NCBI RefSeq assembly: GCF_002795245.1
Contig: NZ_PGVG01000001.1
Span: 372,001-436,000, forward strand
Length of the DNA: 64,000 bases
Source: Bradyrhizobium forestalis
GTDB lineage: Bacteria; Pseudomonadota; Alphaproteobacteria; Rhizobiales; Xanthobacteraceae
Reading direction: 5' to 3'
The notes under the pieces were generated by a model. The model was not told where the DNA came from, ran no database searches, and saw only the letters and a list, made by a program, of their open reading frames with translations. This document shows positions 26,388-36,624 of the stretch, one piece after another. Position 1 is the stretch's first letter; each line of letters opens with the position of its first letter. Both the position numbers and the translations under genes were made by a program.

Positions 26388-27788
26388 ATGAGCCAGACAT
26401 CGATCGAGCGGCTGAGGGAATATCTCGCGCAGCTCCCGCCGCAGTCGCAGGCGCTGCTGATGCGGGAGTTCGAGCGTGCGCTCGAGCGCGGGCAGGACAC
26501 GGCCGTGGCAACCCTCGTGCTCGCGCAATTGCGCAAGATCGTTCGCAAGACCGAGGCCGACGAGGCTCCGCCGCCGCGTGCGGACGATCTGTCGCGGCTG
26601 CTGTTCCAGGTGTTGGAACCGTTCCTGGTCGAGACGGGCACTCCGATCCGGGTCGGCCAGATTCGCCGCTCCTCGCTGCAGCCGATCTGGCAGTGGCTCG
26701 GCCGTGACGGCGCACCGGACAAGGTGAACGAATTCGAGGCGGCGCTGTCGCGCATGCCGGCGGACAGTGCAGGTCAGGTCGAGGCCTTGGCGCAGAAGCT
26801 CCAGGCGGTGGCCGCGGATGCGATTTTCGAGCTGACGGGCCCTGGCGGCGGAGACAAGACGCGCGCGCTGGCCCGGGTCGGCCCGCCCAATGTCATCGAG
26901 GACCTCTATTCAATCGGAGCGGTGCTTCAGGTCCGGGAAGCCATCGCCAGCCTGAGCGAGAAGCTGCCGCGCTTCCTGCGCGCCTTCGGCGATTCACAGA
27001 TCGCCTCGGTCTCGTCGGCGCTCAACATTCCAGTGCTCCAGACGCCGCAGATGCTGCCCTTCGCGCTCTCGATGGTCGTGCAGCGGATGACCGCCCCCTG
27101 GCAGATCATCCGCCTCGCCATCAAGATTGCCGCGTCGGATGACGAGATCCGCGTCGCGGCGACGCCTTACGGCGTCGCCGTCACGATCGCCCTGCACGAT
27201 CTGTCCTGCGTTGCCGCGATCCTTCGCACGGACATCAAGCGCGGCCATTTCGACAATGTCGCCGGCAATCTCAAGACGCTGCACGACGGCGTGCGCGGCC
27301 TGCGCACCGAGCTCGACCTGCGCAACGATTCCGCCTGGGGCAAGCAGTTGACCTCGATCCGGGCTGACATCTCCAATGCGCTGCAATCCGAGATCGACAG
27401 CGTTCCCGGCCGCGTTCGCCGTATCCTGCGCCAGCGCCCCGAGAAAGACATTCCGCCGGGCGCGCGGATCGACAGCACCGAGGTCGAGGAAACCGTGGCG
27501 CTGATCGACTTCGTCGCGACTTGCCGCAACTATGCGAGCGAGCTTGCGATCAACGAGGTGACGCTGCGCACCTATTCCGACCTCCAGCAATATGTGGAAC
27601 GGTCGACCGAGCAGCTGGTGCAGTCGCTGCGCGCCGCCGATCACAAGGTCCGCGCCTATCGGCAGCAGCAGGTGCAGGCCGCGATCCGCTTCTGCCAGGT
27701 GCTGTTCGGCGACGATTACGCCTCGCTGATGAGCAGGGCCGCGGAAAACGCACTCACAGGCGAGCGCAAATCGTCGCGCGCCGGTTAA
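26388..27788 (+). CDS. Conserved alphaproteobacterial hypothetical protein
   Basis: A 466-residue, alpha-helical, soluble protein without signal peptide or recognisable domain. Notable stretches are SIERLREYLAQLPPQSQALL at the N-terminus, AILRTDIKRGHFDNVAG and a basic/acidic C-terminal helix region (RAADHKVRAYRQQQVQAAIR). I recall similar uncharacterised proteins in Bradyrhizobium. ATG 26388 was chosen because homologous-looking sequence starts there; ATG 26331 is possible. Neither has a convincing ribosome site. It follows the two-component system on the same strand after 160 bp. The function is unknown. Confidence 0.75.
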   Translation: MSQTSIERLREYLAQLPPQSQALLMREFERALERGQDTAVATLVLAQLRKIVRKTEADEAPPPRADDLSRLLFQVLEPFLVETGTPIRVGQIRRSSLQPIWQWLGRDGAPDKVNEFEAALSRMPADSAGQVEALAQKLQAVAADAIFELTGPGGGDKTRALARVGPPNVIEDLYSIGAVLQVREAIASLSEKLPRFLRAFGDSQIASVSSALNIPVLQTPQMLPFALSMVVQRMTAPWQIIRLAIKIAASDDEIRVAATPYGVAVTIALHDLSCVAAILRTDIKRGHFDNVAGNLKTLHDGVRGLRTELDLRNDSAWGKQLTSIRADISNALQSEIDSVPGRVRRILRQRPEKDIPPGARIDSTEVEETVALIDFVATCRNYASELAINEVTLRTYSDLQQYVERSTEQLVQSLRAADHKVRAYRQQQVQAAIRFCQVLFGDDYASLMSRAAENALTGERKSSRAG

Positions 27789-27887
27789 GCAAGCGCATAC
27801 TTTCGTAATCACAATTTACGGTTGACGGTGCCGGTCGCGCGCCGTACGGTCCCCGTGCAAGTCCGGGGAATTTCTATTTGTGGGCGC

Positions 27888-28157
27888 ATGAAACCCGTTA
27901 TCAGCTCCATCGAAATTGAGAACCGCGTTATCGTGGCCAAGTATCAAAGGCTGATGGTTGGGGCCAAGGTGGTGCTGGTCGAGAAGGCAAGCGATCGGCA
28001 GCTGCCTGAGACAATCACGAGGGTTGCATCTCGGGTTCCAGTCGGAGCGTTGCGCATCAGGTTGCCGGATGCAATCAAGCCGGGAACATACTTCCTGAAG
28101 GCCTTCAACGGGCACGGCGAGGACGCCGCGCAAAGTGTCGACTTCGAGATCGGCTAA
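27888..28157 (+). CDS. Small hypothetical protein with beta-sandwich-like pattern
   Basis: An 89-residue protein whose alternating hydrophobic pattern (VISSIEIENRVIVAKYQRL, KVVLVEK, ALRIRLPDAIKPGTYFLKA, QSVDFEIG) resembles a small immunoglobulin-like or IPT/TIG beta-sandwich. The in-frame ORF extends upstream to 27822, but the ATG at 27888 begins the ordered pattern. There is no signal peptide. The family is not recognised. It lies just before the ccm cluster but is separated from it by a palindrome and a probable promoter. Confidence 0.6.
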   Translation: MKPVISSIEIENRVIVAKYQRLMVGAKVVLVEKASDRQLPETITRVASRVPVGALRIRLPDAIKPGTYFLKAFNGHGEDAAQSVDFEIG

Positions 28158-28203
28158 GTCGTTGGATTTTCACCTTTTCGGCACCAGATGCGGTTGCGCC
28201 GAC

Positions 28204-28217
28204 TTGACAATTGTCAA
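28204..28217. promoter_or_regulatory. Perfect 14-bp palindrome upstream of ccmI
   Basis: TTGACAATTGTCAA is a perfect dyad 72 bp before the ccmI start, in the only sizeable gap before the cluster. Its left half is also a consensus -35 hexamer. It looks like an operator for a dimeric regulator, but which one is unknown. Confidence 0.5.
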
Positions 28218-28288
28218 TTGCCGCATCGTCCGGCCGTGGTGTAAAGGCACCTATAGGCGCGGTTCGTGCGCCGCCGGAAGCTTGCCAG

Positions 28289-29398
28289 ATGACGCTATGG
28301 TTCGTGTTCGCGCTGATGACGGTCGCGGCGATTTTCGCCGTGCTCTGGCCGCTTGGCCGCACCAGCCGCGCGCAGGATCAGGGCAGCGAGGTCGCGGTCT
28401 ACAAGGACCAATTGGCCGAGATCGAGCGTGACCTCACCGCAGGGTTGATCTTGGCACCGGAGGCCGAGGCCGCGCGCGTCGAGATCAGCCGCAGGCTGCT
28501 CGCGGCGGCGGCCAGCGAGCCCGCAACGGCGCCGAAGTCGAACGTCAAATGGCGCCGTGCGGCGGCCGTGCTGGCGCTCGCCGGCCTGCCGCTGGTTGCG
28601 GTCGGCGTCTACATGCCGCTCGGCTCACCGAGGCTTCAGGACTTTCCCCTGGCGCAGCGGGAGCGTGGCTCCGGGTCCGGCATGGCGCAGTCGCTCGAGA
28701 ACCTCGTCGTGCAGGTCGAGCAGCATCTGGAAAAGAATCCAACCGACGGGCGCGGCTGGAACGTGCTCGCGCCGGTCCTGCAGCGGCTCGGCCGCTTCGA
28801 CGACGCGGTGCGCGCCTATCGCAACTCGCTCACCTACAATGGCGAGAGCGCCGAGCGCCGGTCCGATCTCGGCGAAGCGATCTCGGCTGCCGCCGGCGGC
28901 GTGGTGACCGCCGAGGCCAAGGCCGAATTCGAGCGAGCACACGCCTTGAACGCCGACGATCCCAAGGCGAACTACTTCCTGGGCCTCGCCGCCGAGCAGG
29001 ACGGCCGCAAGGACGATGCGGCCAATATCTGGCGCGCGCTGCTTGCGAAAGCGCCCGCGGATGCGCCGTGGCGTGCCCTGGTGCAGTCCTCGCTCGCGCG
29101 AGTCGGTGGCGGCACGATGCCGGCGTTGTCGGATGAGACGATTGCTGCCTCCAAGGACATGGCCGAAGGCGATCGCAACGCGATGGTGCGCGGCATGGTC
29201 GATCGCCTGGCCACGCGGCTGAAGCAGAACGGCGACGATGTCGAGGGGTGGCTGCGTCTGGTGCGCGCCTATCTCGTGATGGGGGAGCGTGACAAGGCTA
29301 TGGGAGCTTCGGCTGATGCGCGGCAGGCTGTTGCCAGCGACGCCGAACGGCTGCGCCAGCTCAACGAAGGCCTGAGGACTCTCGGGCTCGGCGGATGA
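28289..29398 (+). CDS. ccmI: Cytochrome c maturation protein CcmI (CycH)
   Basis: Apocytochrome c chaperone of the System I haem-ligation complex, 369 residues. Two membrane helices (residues 2-18, [17 protein letters not shown], and about 96-112) flank a cytosolic helical segment ([16 protein letters not shown], the conserved CcmI-1 region). The periplasmic part contains TPR-like helices ([54 protein letters not shown]). The open frame continues upstream, but ATG 28289 gives the family start [10 protein letters not shown]. It is the first gene of ccmI-ccmE-ccmF-ccmH, equal to cycHJKL of Bradyrhizobium. Confidence 0.93.
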   Translation: MTLWFVFALMTVAAIFAVLWPLGRTSRAQDQGSEVAVYKDQLAEIERDLTAGLILAPEAEAARVEISRRLLAAAASEPATAPKSNVKWRRAAAVLALAGLPLVAVGVYMPLGSPRLQDFPLAQRERGSGSGMAQSLENLVVQVEQHLEKNPTDGRGWNVLAPVLQRLGRFDDAVRAYRNSLTYNGESAERRSDLGEAISAAAGGVVTAEAKAEFERAHALNADDPKANYFLGLAAEQDGRKDDAANIWRALLAKAPADAPWRALVQSSLARVGGGTMPALSDETIAASKDMAEGDRNAMVRGMVDRLATRLKQNGDDVEGWLRLVRAYLVMGERDKAMGASADARQAVASDAERLRQLNEGLRTLGLGG

Positions 29399-29435
29399 CG
29401 ATTTCGGGACGAGAGATGCGGAGAACGGATACGCC

Positions 29436-29942
29436 ATGACGCGCAAGCAGCGACGTATGACCATCATCGGCGGATCGCTCGCCGTGCTCGCGCTTGCGGC
29501 CGCGCTGGTGCTCAACGCACTTCGCGACTCCATCGTGTTCTTCTCGACGCCGACCATGGTCGCCGAGAAGCACGTCGAGCCCGGCAAGCGGTTTCGCCTC
29601 GGCGGCCTGGTGCAGCCCGGCTCGCTCCAGCGCGGCGACAATCTCGCGGTGACGTTCGAGGTCGCCGACGGCAACGCAAAGCTTCCCGTTGCCTATAAAG
29701 GCATCCTGCCCGACCTGTTCCGCGAAGGGCAGGGCGTGGTCGCCGAAGGCGCGCTCGATGCCAACGGCGTGTTCAAGGCCGATACCGTGCTCGCCAAGCA
29801 TGACGAAACCTATATGCCCAAGGACGTTGCCGATGCCCTGAAGAAGCAGGGGCATTGGAAGGACGATTACGGCGGCAAGCCTTCTGAGGGTGCCAAACCT
29901 GCGGCGACCGCGCAGGGCAATCCGCAGGGAGCGGTGCGGTGA
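29436..29942 (+). CDS. ccmE: Haem chaperone CcmE (CycJ)
   Basis: Periplasmic membrane-anchored haem chaperone, 168 residues, that carries haem covalently from CcmABCD to CcmF/H. It has an N-terminal anchor (about 9-27) and a beta-barrel domain with [13 protein letters not shown] and [14 protein letters not shown]. The haem-binding His and Tyr are in [12 protein letters not shown] (H122, Y126). The disordered tail is Lys/Gly/Ala-rich. It lies 37 bp after ccmI, and its TGA overlaps the GTG start of ccmF by 4 bp. Confidence 0.96.
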   Translation: MTRKQRRMTIIGGSLAVLALAAALVLNALRDSIVFFSTPTMVAEKHVEPGKRFRLGGLVQPGSLQRGDNLAVTFEVADGNAKLPVAYKGILPDLFREGQGVVAEGALDANGVFKADTVLAKHDETYMPKDVADALKKQGHWKDDYGGKPSEGAKPAATAQGNPQGAVR

Positions 29943-31921
29943 TCGCAGAATCCGGACATTACGCGCTGGTGCTGGCGCTGGGGCTCGCACTGATCCAGTC
30001 CATCGTGCCGCTGATCGGCGCGCGGCTGCGCGATGCTGCCCTGATGAATGTGGCGCGCTCCACGGCGCTGGCGCAGCTCCTGTTCGTCGGTGTGTCGTTC
30101 ACCGCGCTCGTGATGCTGCACGTGAACTCGGATTTCTCCGTCGCCAACGTCTACGAGAATTCCCACTCGATGAAGCCGCTGCTCTACAAGATCACCGGCG
30201 TGTGGGGGAACCATGAAGGCTCGATGCTGCTGTGGGTGTCGATCCTGGCGCTGTTCGGCGGATTGGTCGCGAGCTTCGGCAACAATCTGCCGCTGTCGCT
30301 GCGCGCACATGTGCTCGCCGTGCAGGCCTGGATCGCCAGCGCGTTCTATCTCTTCATCCTGGTGACTTCGAATCCGTTCCTGCGCATTGCCAATCCGCCG
30401 ATCGAGGGGCGCGATCTCAATCCCGTGCTCCAGGACATCGGCCTCGCGGTGCATCCGCCGATGCTCTATCTCGGCTATGTCGGCTTCTCGATCTCGTTCT
30501 CCTTCGCCATTGCGGCGTTGATGGAGGGCCGGATCGATGCGGCCTGGGCGCGCTGGGTGCGGCCCTGGACGCTGGTTGCCTGGATCTTCCTGACGCTCGG
30601 CATCGCCATGGGCTCGTACTGGGCTTATTACGAGCTCGGCTGGGGCGGCTGGTGGTTCTGGGACCCGGTCGAGAACGCCTCGCTGATGCCGTGGCTCGCC
30701 GGCACCGCGCTGCTGCATTCGGCACTGGTGATGGAGAAGCGCAATGCGCTGAAGGTCTGGACCATCCTGCTCTCGATCCTGACCTTCTCGCTGTCGCTGC
30801 TCGGCACCTTCCTGGTGCGCTCCGGTGTCATCACCTCGGTGCACGCCTTCGCCACCGATCCGACCCGCGGCGTGTTCATTCTGCTGATCCTGTGCCTGTT
30901 CATCGGCGGCAGCCTGTCGCTGTTCGCGGGCCGTGCCACCTCGCTGAAGCAGGGCGGCCTGTTCGCGCCGATCTCGCGCGAGGGCGCGCTGGTGCTGAAC
31001 AACCTGCTGCTTACCGTCGCCTGCGCCGTGGTGCTGTTCGGCACGCTCTATCCGCTGGCGATGGAGATGCTCGCCGACTTCAAGATGTCGGTCGGCGCAC
31101 CTTTCTACAACCTCACCTTCGCTCCGCTGTTTGCCCTGTTGCTGCTTGCCGTGCCGTTCGGGCCGATGCTGGCGTGGAAGCGTGGCGATCTGCTCGGCGT
31201 GACGCAGCGTCTGCTCGCGGCCGGTGTTGCCGGGCTCGTCGTGGTTGCCATCACCTGGGCCTGGGTGCGCGGCGGCAGCGCGCTGGCGCCGCTCGCGATC
31301 GGGCTCGGCGTCTTCGTCATTGCCGGCGCCGTCACCGACCTGGTCGAACGGACGGGCTTGGTTCGTCTGCCGTTCGCAACGGTGCTGCACCGGGCCCGCG
31401 GCCTGCCGCGATCGGCCTGGGGCACCGCGTTTGCGCATGCCGGCCTCGGCGTCGCACTGATCGGGATCGTCTGCGAGACCACCTGGAACAGCGAATACAT
31501 TGCGACGATGAAGCCGAACGAGGTCGCCCATGTCGCCGGCTACGACCTGAAGCTCGACGGGCTGTTTCAACGCCAGGGCCCGAACTACCGGGAGATGATC
31601 GCCGAGTTCAACGTCAGCCGCGACGGCGAGGCCATCAGAGTCATGACGCCGTCCAAGCGCAGCTTCACCACCCGCGGCTCCTCGACCACCGAGGCCGCGC
31701 TGCTGACGCGTGGCGCGAGCCAGCTCTACGTTTCACTCGGCGATGCCACGGCCGAGGGCGCCATCGCCGTGCGCATCTACCACAAGCCGCTGGTCCTCCT
31801 GATCTGGTGGGGGCCGGTGCTGATGGCGTTCGGCGGCGTGCTCTCGCTCTCCGACCGCCGCCTGCGCGTCGGCGCGCCGAAGCCGGCGCGGGCCAAGCAG
31901 CGCCTCCAGCCCGCGGAATGA
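29939..31921 (+). CDS. ccmF: Haem lyase subunit CcmF (CycK)
   Basis: Multi-pass inner-membrane component (660 residues) of the cytochrome c haem lyase. The tryptophan-rich WWD signature [14 protein letters not shown] lies near residues 235-248. Conserved histidines occur in [32 protein letters not shown] and [16 protein letters not shown]. About 14 helices can be read, with a periplasmic domain near residues 505-625. The GTG start overlaps the ccmE stop, so translation is coupled. The tail after the last helix is short and basic ([11 protein letters not shown]). Confidence 0.97.
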   Translation: MIAESGHYALVLALGLALIQSIVPLIGARLRDAALMNVARSTALAQLLFVGVSFTALVMLHVNSDFSVANVYENSHSMKPLLYKITGVWGNHEGSMLLWVSILALFGGLVASFGNNLPLSLRAHVLAVQAWIASAFYLFILVTSNPFLRIANPPIEGRDLNPVLQDIGLAVHPPMLYLGYVGFSISFSFAIAALMEGRIDAAWARWVRPWTLVAWIFLTLGIAMGSYWAYYELGWGGWWFWDPVENASLMPWLAGTALLHSALVMEKRNALKVWTILLSILTFSLSLLGTFLVRSGVITSVHAFATDPTRGVFILLILCLFIGGSLSLFAGRATSLKQGGLFAPISREGALVLNNLLLTVACAVVLFGTLYPLAMEMLADFKMSVGAPFYNLTFAPLFALLLLAVPFGPMLAWKRGDLLGVTQRLLAAGVAGLVVVAITWAWVRGGSALAPLAIGLGVFVIAGAVTDLVERTGLVRLPFATVLHRARGLPRSAWGTAFAHAGLGVALIGIVCETTWNSEYIATMKPNEVAHVAGYDLKLDGLFQRQGPNYREMIAEFNVSRDGEAIRVMTPSKRSFTTRGSSTTEAALLTRGASQLYVSLGDATAEGAIAVRIYHKPLVLLIWWGPVLMAFGGVLSLSDRRLRVGAPKPARAKQRLQPAE

Positions 31922-31925
31922 TCCG

Positions 31926-32408
31926 ATGCGCCGGATGATGGCCGCCTTCATCGCGTTGATGCTGCTGGGTTTGCCCGCGGCCCACGCTGTCCAGCCCGAC
32001 GAGATCATGTCGGACCCCGCCAAGGAATCGCGCGCGCGCGAATTGTCGCGCGAGCTTCGCTGCATGGTCTGCCAGAACCAGTCGATCGACGATTCCGATG
32101 CGCCGCTGGCACGCGACTTGCGGCTCCTGGTGCGCGAGCGCATCGCGGCCGGCGACAACAATTCGCAGGTGCTCGACTTCCTGGTGGCGCGCTACGGCGA
32201 GTTCGTGCTGCTGAAACCGCGCTTCGAGCGGCAGACCCTGCTGCTGTGGTTGCTCGGGCCGCTGCTGCTGATCGGCGGCGGCCTGGCGCTGTGGCTGCAA
32301 ATCCGGCGCCGCTCGCGAAGTGGTGTCGACGTACCGGCTCCGCCGCTCACGCCCGACGAAAAGGCGCGACTCGCGGCCTTGATGTCGGACGACACCAAAT
32401 CGTCCTGA
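31926..32408 (+). CDS. ccmH: Apocytochrome thiol reductase subunit CcmH (CycL)
   Basis: Membrane-bound periplasmic protein of the haem lyase, 160 residues. It has a signal peptide (FIALMLLGLPAAHA) and the redox motif RCMVCQNQS (C46, C49) that reduces the apocytochrome CXXCH. The conserved RDLRLLVRERIAAGDNN segment and one C-terminal membrane helix (LLWLLGPLLLIGGGLALWL) follow. It starts 4 bp after ccmF. The thioredoxin-like ccmG is not between ccmF and ccmH, as is known for the Bradyrhizobium cycHJKL cluster. A GC-rich hairpin (about 32432-32470) without a T-run lies downstream. Confidence 0.95.
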   Translation: MRRMMAAFIALMLLGLPAAHAVQPDEIMSDPAKESRARELSRELRCMVCQNQSIDDSDAPLARDLRLLVRERIAAGDNNSQVLDFLVARYGEFVLLKPRFERQTLLLWLLGPLLLIGGGLALWLQIRRRSRSGVDVPAPPLTPDEKARLAALMSDDTKSS

Positions 32409-32525
32409 AGTCGTCCCAGCTACATAGTGCCACGCAGCCCGCGGCAACGGCCGCGTGGTTCATGCTATGTTGACCTTTGTCTGGAAGCTTGTCGCGAGAT
32501 TTGATTCCAGACTCCGAGTCCCCCG

Positions 32526-33869
32526 ATGTTCGCGAACAGCAATCTGACGATCCGCTTCCTGGTCGGCGCCGTTGTCGCTGCGCTATTGTTCCTGCTGGGC
32601 ATCGGCGGCGGCACCGGCTTCATCGCGGTGCTCTATCTCAACAACGAGATCACCAGCCTGTCCTCGGACTTTGCCGCGTTGAACGGCCCGGCGCGCGACC
32701 ATGCGATGCAGATTTACCAGCAGGCGCAGACCGCGTTCTCCTATTTCCTGGTCGCCTGCGGCGTGATCGCTGTCGTCGCTTGCGCGATCTGCCTCACCAC
32801 CTGGTTCGCCGTGCGCAACGGCATCCTCAGTCCGCTGGCGGCGATCGTGCATGCCATGCGCGAGGTCGCTGACCAGAAGTTCGAGACATCCGTTCCGGGG
32901 CTCGACCGCACCAACGAGATCGGCCTGCTCGCCGGTGCGCTGGAGGTCTTCAAGACCAACGGCCTCGAGCGGCGCCGTCTCTCCGAGCAGCAGCTGCATG
33001 AAGCGCAGCATCAGGCCGAGCGGTCGAAATTCCTGGACGACCGGATCAAGCGCTTCAACGATCTCGTCGCCAGCGTCGTCGACAGCGTGGCGTCATCGGC
33101 CGTGCATCTCAAGAGCAATGCCGAGACGCTGTCCCGGACCGCCAACGACACCAGCACCAAGGCCAATGCGGTCGCGAGCGCCGCCAGCCAGGCCAGCGCC
33201 AGCGTGCAGACGGTTGCGGGTTCTGCCGAGGAGATGACGAATTCGATCGGCACGATCAGCCGCCGCGTCACGGACGCGACCCAGCGCGCCGAGGGCGCGG
33301 CGTCCCAGGCGGAGAAGAGCCGCGATACCATCCATACGCTGTCGGATGCCGCCGACAAGATCGGCGAGGTCGTCCAGCTGGTGCAGGCGATCGCATCTCA
33401 GACCAATCTCCTGGCGCTCAACGCCACCATCGAGGCGGCACGAGCAGGGGAGGCGGGCAAGGGCTTTGCCGTGGTCGCTTCTGAAGTGAAGAATCTGGCG
33501 CATCAGACCAGCAAGGCGACGGAGGAGATCACCTCCCATGTCGCCAGCATTCAGGGCATCACCGCGGAGACGCGCGGCGCGATCGACGGTATTTCCAGGA
33601 CGCTGTCGGAGATTTCGTCCATCATGTCCGGCATCGAGGTCGATACCGCCCAGCAGCGCAACGCCACGCAAGAGATCACGCGCAGCGCCCAGGACGCCGC
33701 GCACGGCACCCTCGACGTCTCCAACCATATCGTCCAGATCACCTCGACCTCCGCCGAGACCGGCCGCATGGCCGCCGAGGCGCGGGATTCGGCGGTGGAC
33801 CTGTCGCAGCAGGCCGAGACCTTGAAGCGCGAAGTCGACGAGTTCATCGTCAGCGTCAGGGCGAGCTGA
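32526..33869 (+). CDS. Methyl-accepting chemotaxis protein with a very small periplasmic loop
   Basis: A 447-residue chemoreceptor. Two membrane helices (about 8-38 and 70-94) enclose a periplasmic loop of only some 32-35 residues, too small for a normal ligand domain. A HAMP domain (about 95-150, [17 protein letters not shown]) and a cytoplasmic methylation/signalling coiled coil follow. The highly conserved tip reads [20 protein letters not shown] and [12 protein letters not shown]. The small loop suggests sensing through the membrane or through a partner. No che genes are adjacent. It lies between ccmH and degP with its own upstream gap. Confidence 0.9.
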   Translation: MFANSNLTIRFLVGAVVAALLFLLGIGGGTGFIAVLYLNNEITSLSSDFAALNGPARDHAMQIYQQAQTAFSYFLVACGVIAVVACAICLTTWFAVRNGILSPLAAIVHAMREVADQKFETSVPGLDRTNEIGLLAGALEVFKTNGLERRRLSEQQLHEAQHQAERSKFLDDRIKRFNDLVASVVDSVASSAVHLKSNAETLSRTANDTSTKANAVASAASQASASVQTVAGSAEEMTNSIGTISRRVTDATQRAEGAASQAEKSRDTIHTLSDAADKIGEVVQLVQAIASQTNLLALNATIEAARAGEAGKGFAVVASEVKNLAHQTSKATEEITSHVASIQGITAETRGAIDGISRTLSEISSIMSGIEVDTAQQRNATQEITRSAQDAAHGTLDVSNHIVQITSTSAETGRMAAEARDSAVDLSQQAETLKREVDEFIVSVRAS

Positions 33870-33901
33870 GCGGCTAGAAATCGCGCCTCCGCCGCGTCAC
33901 G

Positions 33902-33919
33902 GGAACTCGATTAAGTTCC
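33902..33919. promoter_or_regulatory. GGAACT/AGTTCC dyad upstream of degP
   Basis: A perfect 6-bp inverted repeat, GGAACT (33902-33907) and AGTTCC (33914-33919), separated by six A/T-rich bases. It lies 170 bp before degP in a 220-bp gap. It is not an EcfG promoter: no CGTT stands 16-17 bases downstream of GGAAC. It may be an operator for an envelope-stress regulator. Confidence 0.4.
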
Positions 33920-34089
33920 TGTAAGACCACAATTTTTGGCCTGTGCTAAACTGCCGCATCCGTCTCATCGCTTCATTACGAAAGTTTAACCCGGCCGCCA
34001 GCGCGCGGTAAGGCGGGAGTCCCCATCTTCAGGTCCGCAAGGTGCTGGGATCCGGCACCAAAGGATTTCAAGGCCCTGGAGATTTTTGC

Positions 34090-35670
34090 ATGAACGATCG
34101 TATCGACCTCTCGAACCTCCCGTCGTACCGGCAGCCGCGCCGGTCGGTGTTTTCCGCGCGCAAGCTCGCGCTGATGGCCTCGGTCGTCGCCGGTCTCGGT
34201 GCGGCCGTCTATGGCTTCAGCCCGTCGACCTCGCCGGTCGACCTGTTCTCCAGCCCGGCGCATGCGCAGGTCAACAATGAGGTCCGCAAGGTCGAGCGTC
34301 CCATCGGCTTCGCCGACATCGTCGAGCGCGTGAAGCCGTCGGTGATCTCGGTGAAGGTCAACATCAAGGAGAAGACCGCGAGCAATGATGACGGCGACGA
34401 TTCCGCCTCGCCGTTCCAGCCGGGCTCGCCGATGGAGCGCTTCTTCCGCCGCTTTGGCGGGCCGGATGGCATTCCCGGCCTGAAGGGCGGCGGTCGCGGC
34501 CGCGTCGTGCAGGGTCAGGGCTCCGGCTTCTTCATCTCGGCCGACGGCTATGCCGTGACCAACAACCACGTGGTCGACGGCGCCGACAAGGTCGAGGTCA
34601 CCACCGATGACGGCAAGACCTACACCGCCAAGGTGATCGGCACCGACCAGCGCACCGACCTCGCCTTGATCAAGGTCGAGGGCGGCTCGAACTTCCCGTT
34701 CGCGAAGCTCGCCGACAGCAAGCCGCGGATCGGCGACTGGGTGCTTGCGGTCGGCAATCCCTTCGGCCTCGGCGGCACCGTGACCGCGGGCATCGTTTCG
34801 GCCAGCGGCCGCGACATCGGCAACGGTCCCTATGACGATTTCATCCAGATCGACGCGCCCGTGAACAAGGGCAATTCCGGCGGTCCGGCCTTCGACACCA
34901 ACGGTGAGGTGATGGGCGTCAACACCGCGATCTACTCGCCCTCCGGCGGCAGCGTCGGCATCGCGTTCTCGATTCCGGCCAACACCGTCAAGAGCGTGGT
35001 CGCCCAGCTCAAGGACAAGGGCTCGGTCAGCCGCGGCTGGATCGGCGTGCAGATCCAGCCGGTGACCTCCGACATCGCCGACAGCCTCGGCATGAAGAAG
35101 GCCGAAGGCGCGCTGGTGGCGGAGCCGCAGGCGAACGGTCCGGCCGCGAAGGCGGGCATCGAGTCCGGCGACGTGATCACGGCGGTCAACGGCGCGTCCG
35201 TCAAGGATGCCCGTGAGCTCGCCCGCACCATCGGCGGCATGGCGCCCGGCGCGACCGTGAAGCTCAACGTGCTGCACAAAGGCCAGGACAAGGTCGTGAA
35301 CCTCACCCTCGGCCAGCTGCCGAACACGGTCGAGGCCAAGGCCGACGTCGATCAGGACAGCGGCAAGGGTGCCAGCAAGGGCACTGACGTGCCGAAGCTC
35401 GGCATGACCGTTGCCCCCGCCAATTCCGTGGCCGGTGCCGGCAAGGAAGGCGTCGTGGTCACCGAAGTCGATCCGAAGAGCGCCGCGGCTGAACGCGGCT
35501 TCAAGGAAGGCGACGTGATCCTCGAGGTCGGCGGCAAGAGCGTAGCTACCGCCGGCGAAGTCCGCGATGCCATCAACGCGGCGCGGACCGACAACAAGAA
35601 CAGCGTCCTGATGCGGGTGAAGAGCGGCGGCCAGTCGCGCTTCGTCGCGATCCCCCTCGCCAAGGGGTAA
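34090..35670 (+). CDS. DegP/HtrA-family periplasmic serine endoprotease
   Basis: Periplasmic protease/chaperone of the DegQ-DegP-HtrA family, 526 residues. A signal-anchor region (about 24-42) is followed by AHA, then the trypsin-like domain with triad H160 (TNNHVVDGAD), D190 (RTDLALIKVE) and S263 (GNSGGPAF). Two PDZ domains follow: about 285-380, starting GWIGVQIQPVTSDI, and about 425-525, with GVVVTEVDPKSAAAERGF. The ATG at 34090 has GGAG upstream; the ORF continuing to 34042 is not needed. A rho-independent terminator follows. It probably protects the envelope under stress, in keeping with the two-component genes next door. Confidence 0.94.
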   Translation: MNDRIDLSNLPSYRQPRRSVFSARKLALMASVVAGLGAAVYGFSPSTSPVDLFSSPAHAQVNNEVRKVERPIGFADIVERVKPSVISVKVNIKEKTASNDDGDDSASPFQPGSPMERFFRRFGGPDGIPGLKGGGRGRVVQGQGSGFFISADGYAVTNNHVVDGADKVEVTTDDGKTYTAKVIGTDQRTDLALIKVEGGSNFPFAKLADSKPRIGDWVLAVGNPFGLGGTVTAGIVSASGRDIGNGPYDDFIQIDAPVNKGNSGGPAFDTNGEVMGVNTAIYSPSGGSVGIAFSIPANTVKSVVAQLKDKGSVSRGWIGVQIQPVTSDIADSLGMKKAEGALVAEPQANGPAAKAGIESGDVITAVNGASVKDARELARTIGGMAPGATVKLNVLHKGQDKVVNLTLGQLPNTVEAKADVDQDSGKGASKGTDVPKLGMTVAPANSVAGAGKEGVVVTEVDPKSAAAERGFKEGDVILEVGGKSVATAGEVRDAINAARTDNKNSVLMRVKSGGQSRFVAIPLAKG

Positions 35671-35810
35671 GGCTCAGGAGGCCTACGAGATGAAGGGCAT
35701 CGCCGGCATCAGTCGCCCCCGCCGCCGGTGTCCTTCGGGGAAGCCGCGCAACGCTGGCTTCCCTCATCTACCTTCCGGTGGAATTACGCCCCCCTCCGTC
35801 GGAAGGCCTA

Positions 35811-35849
35811 GGGCGGTGAGGTCCCCCCAGCTTCACCGCCCGCCTTTTT
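35811..35849 (+). terminator. Rho-independent terminator after the htrA/degP gene
   Basis: The stem GGGCGGTGA (35811-35819) pairs with TCACCGCCC (35833-35841) across a 13-nt loop and is followed by GCC and five T residues (35844-35848). It ends the protease transcript and separates it from the two-component genes. Confidence 0.85.
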
Positions 35850-35943
35850 CCCGCTTCGAGACTCTCCCGCTCGGCTTGCATGCGATTGCTGCTCGCGCCA
35901 TGTTTAGAGAAGGTTGACCTCCTTGACCGCCGCCGAACGCACG

Positions 35944-36624
35944 ATGCGCCTCCTCATCATCGAAGACGACCGCGAATCCGCCGACTATCTCGCCAAGGCG
36001 TTTCGCGAAGTCGGACACATTGCCGACCACGCCGCTGACGGCGAGGAAGGCCTCGCCATGGCCGAGAACGGCGATTACGACGTGCTGGTGGTCGACCGCA
36101 TGCTGCCCAAGCGCGACGGCCTGTCGCTGATCGGCGCACTGCGCGACAAGGGCAATGCGACTCCGGTGCTGATTCTCTCCGCGCTCGGGCAGGTCGATGA
36201 CCGCATCAAGGGCCTGCGTGCCGGCGGCGACGACTATCTGCCAAAGCCCTATTCCTTCGCCGAGCTGCTGGCCCGCGTCGAAGTGCTGTCGCGCCGCCGT
36301 GGCGGTCCCGCCGAGGACACGCTTTATCGCGTCGGCGATCTCGAGCTCGACCGGCTGTCGCATCGCGTCGCCCGCGGCAAGGACGAGCTGACCCTCCAGC
36401 CGCGCGAATTCCGCCTGCTCGAATACCTGATGAAGCACGCCGGCCAGGTCGTGACGCGCACCATGCTCTTGGAGAACGTCTGGGACTATCATTTCGACCC
36501 GCAGACCAACGTGATCGACGTGCACATTTCGCGGCTCCGCTCCAAGATCGACAAGGGCTTCGAGCGCCCGCTGCTGCACACGATCCGCGGCGCCGGATAC
36601 ATGATCCGTGACGGCATTCGGTAA
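35944..36624 (+). CDS. OmpR-family response regulator of the htrA-glnE interval
   Basis: A 226-residue winged-helix response regulator. The receiver domain has EDD (7-9), phospho-acceptor D51 (LVVDRMLPKRDG) and K101 (LPKPYSF). The effector domain has LQPREFRLLEYLMKHAGQVV and TNVIDVHISRLRSKID. ATG 35944 gives the usual MRLLIIEDD start; a TTG at 35914 preceded by AGAGAAGG is a possible longer start. The last 17 bp overlap the kinase gene, which shows a single transcript. Its regulon is unknown; the position after degP suggests envelope stress, but this is inference. Confidence 0.92.
   Translation: MRLLIIEDDRESADYLAKAFREVGHIADHAADGEEGLAMAENGDYDVLVVDRMLPKRDGLSLIGALRDKGNATPVLILSALGQVDDRIKGLRAGGDDYLPKPYSFAELLARVEVLSRRRGGPAEDTLYRVGDLELDRLSHRVARGKDELTLQPREFRLLEYLMKHAGQVVTRTMLLENVWDYHFDPQTNVIDVHISRLRSKIDKGFERPLLHTIRGAGYMIRDGIR

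Noticed and set aside
33902..33930. EcfG promoter before degP based on GGAAC
   Set aside because: No CGTT-like box at 16-17 bases downstream; the dyad is a better reading.
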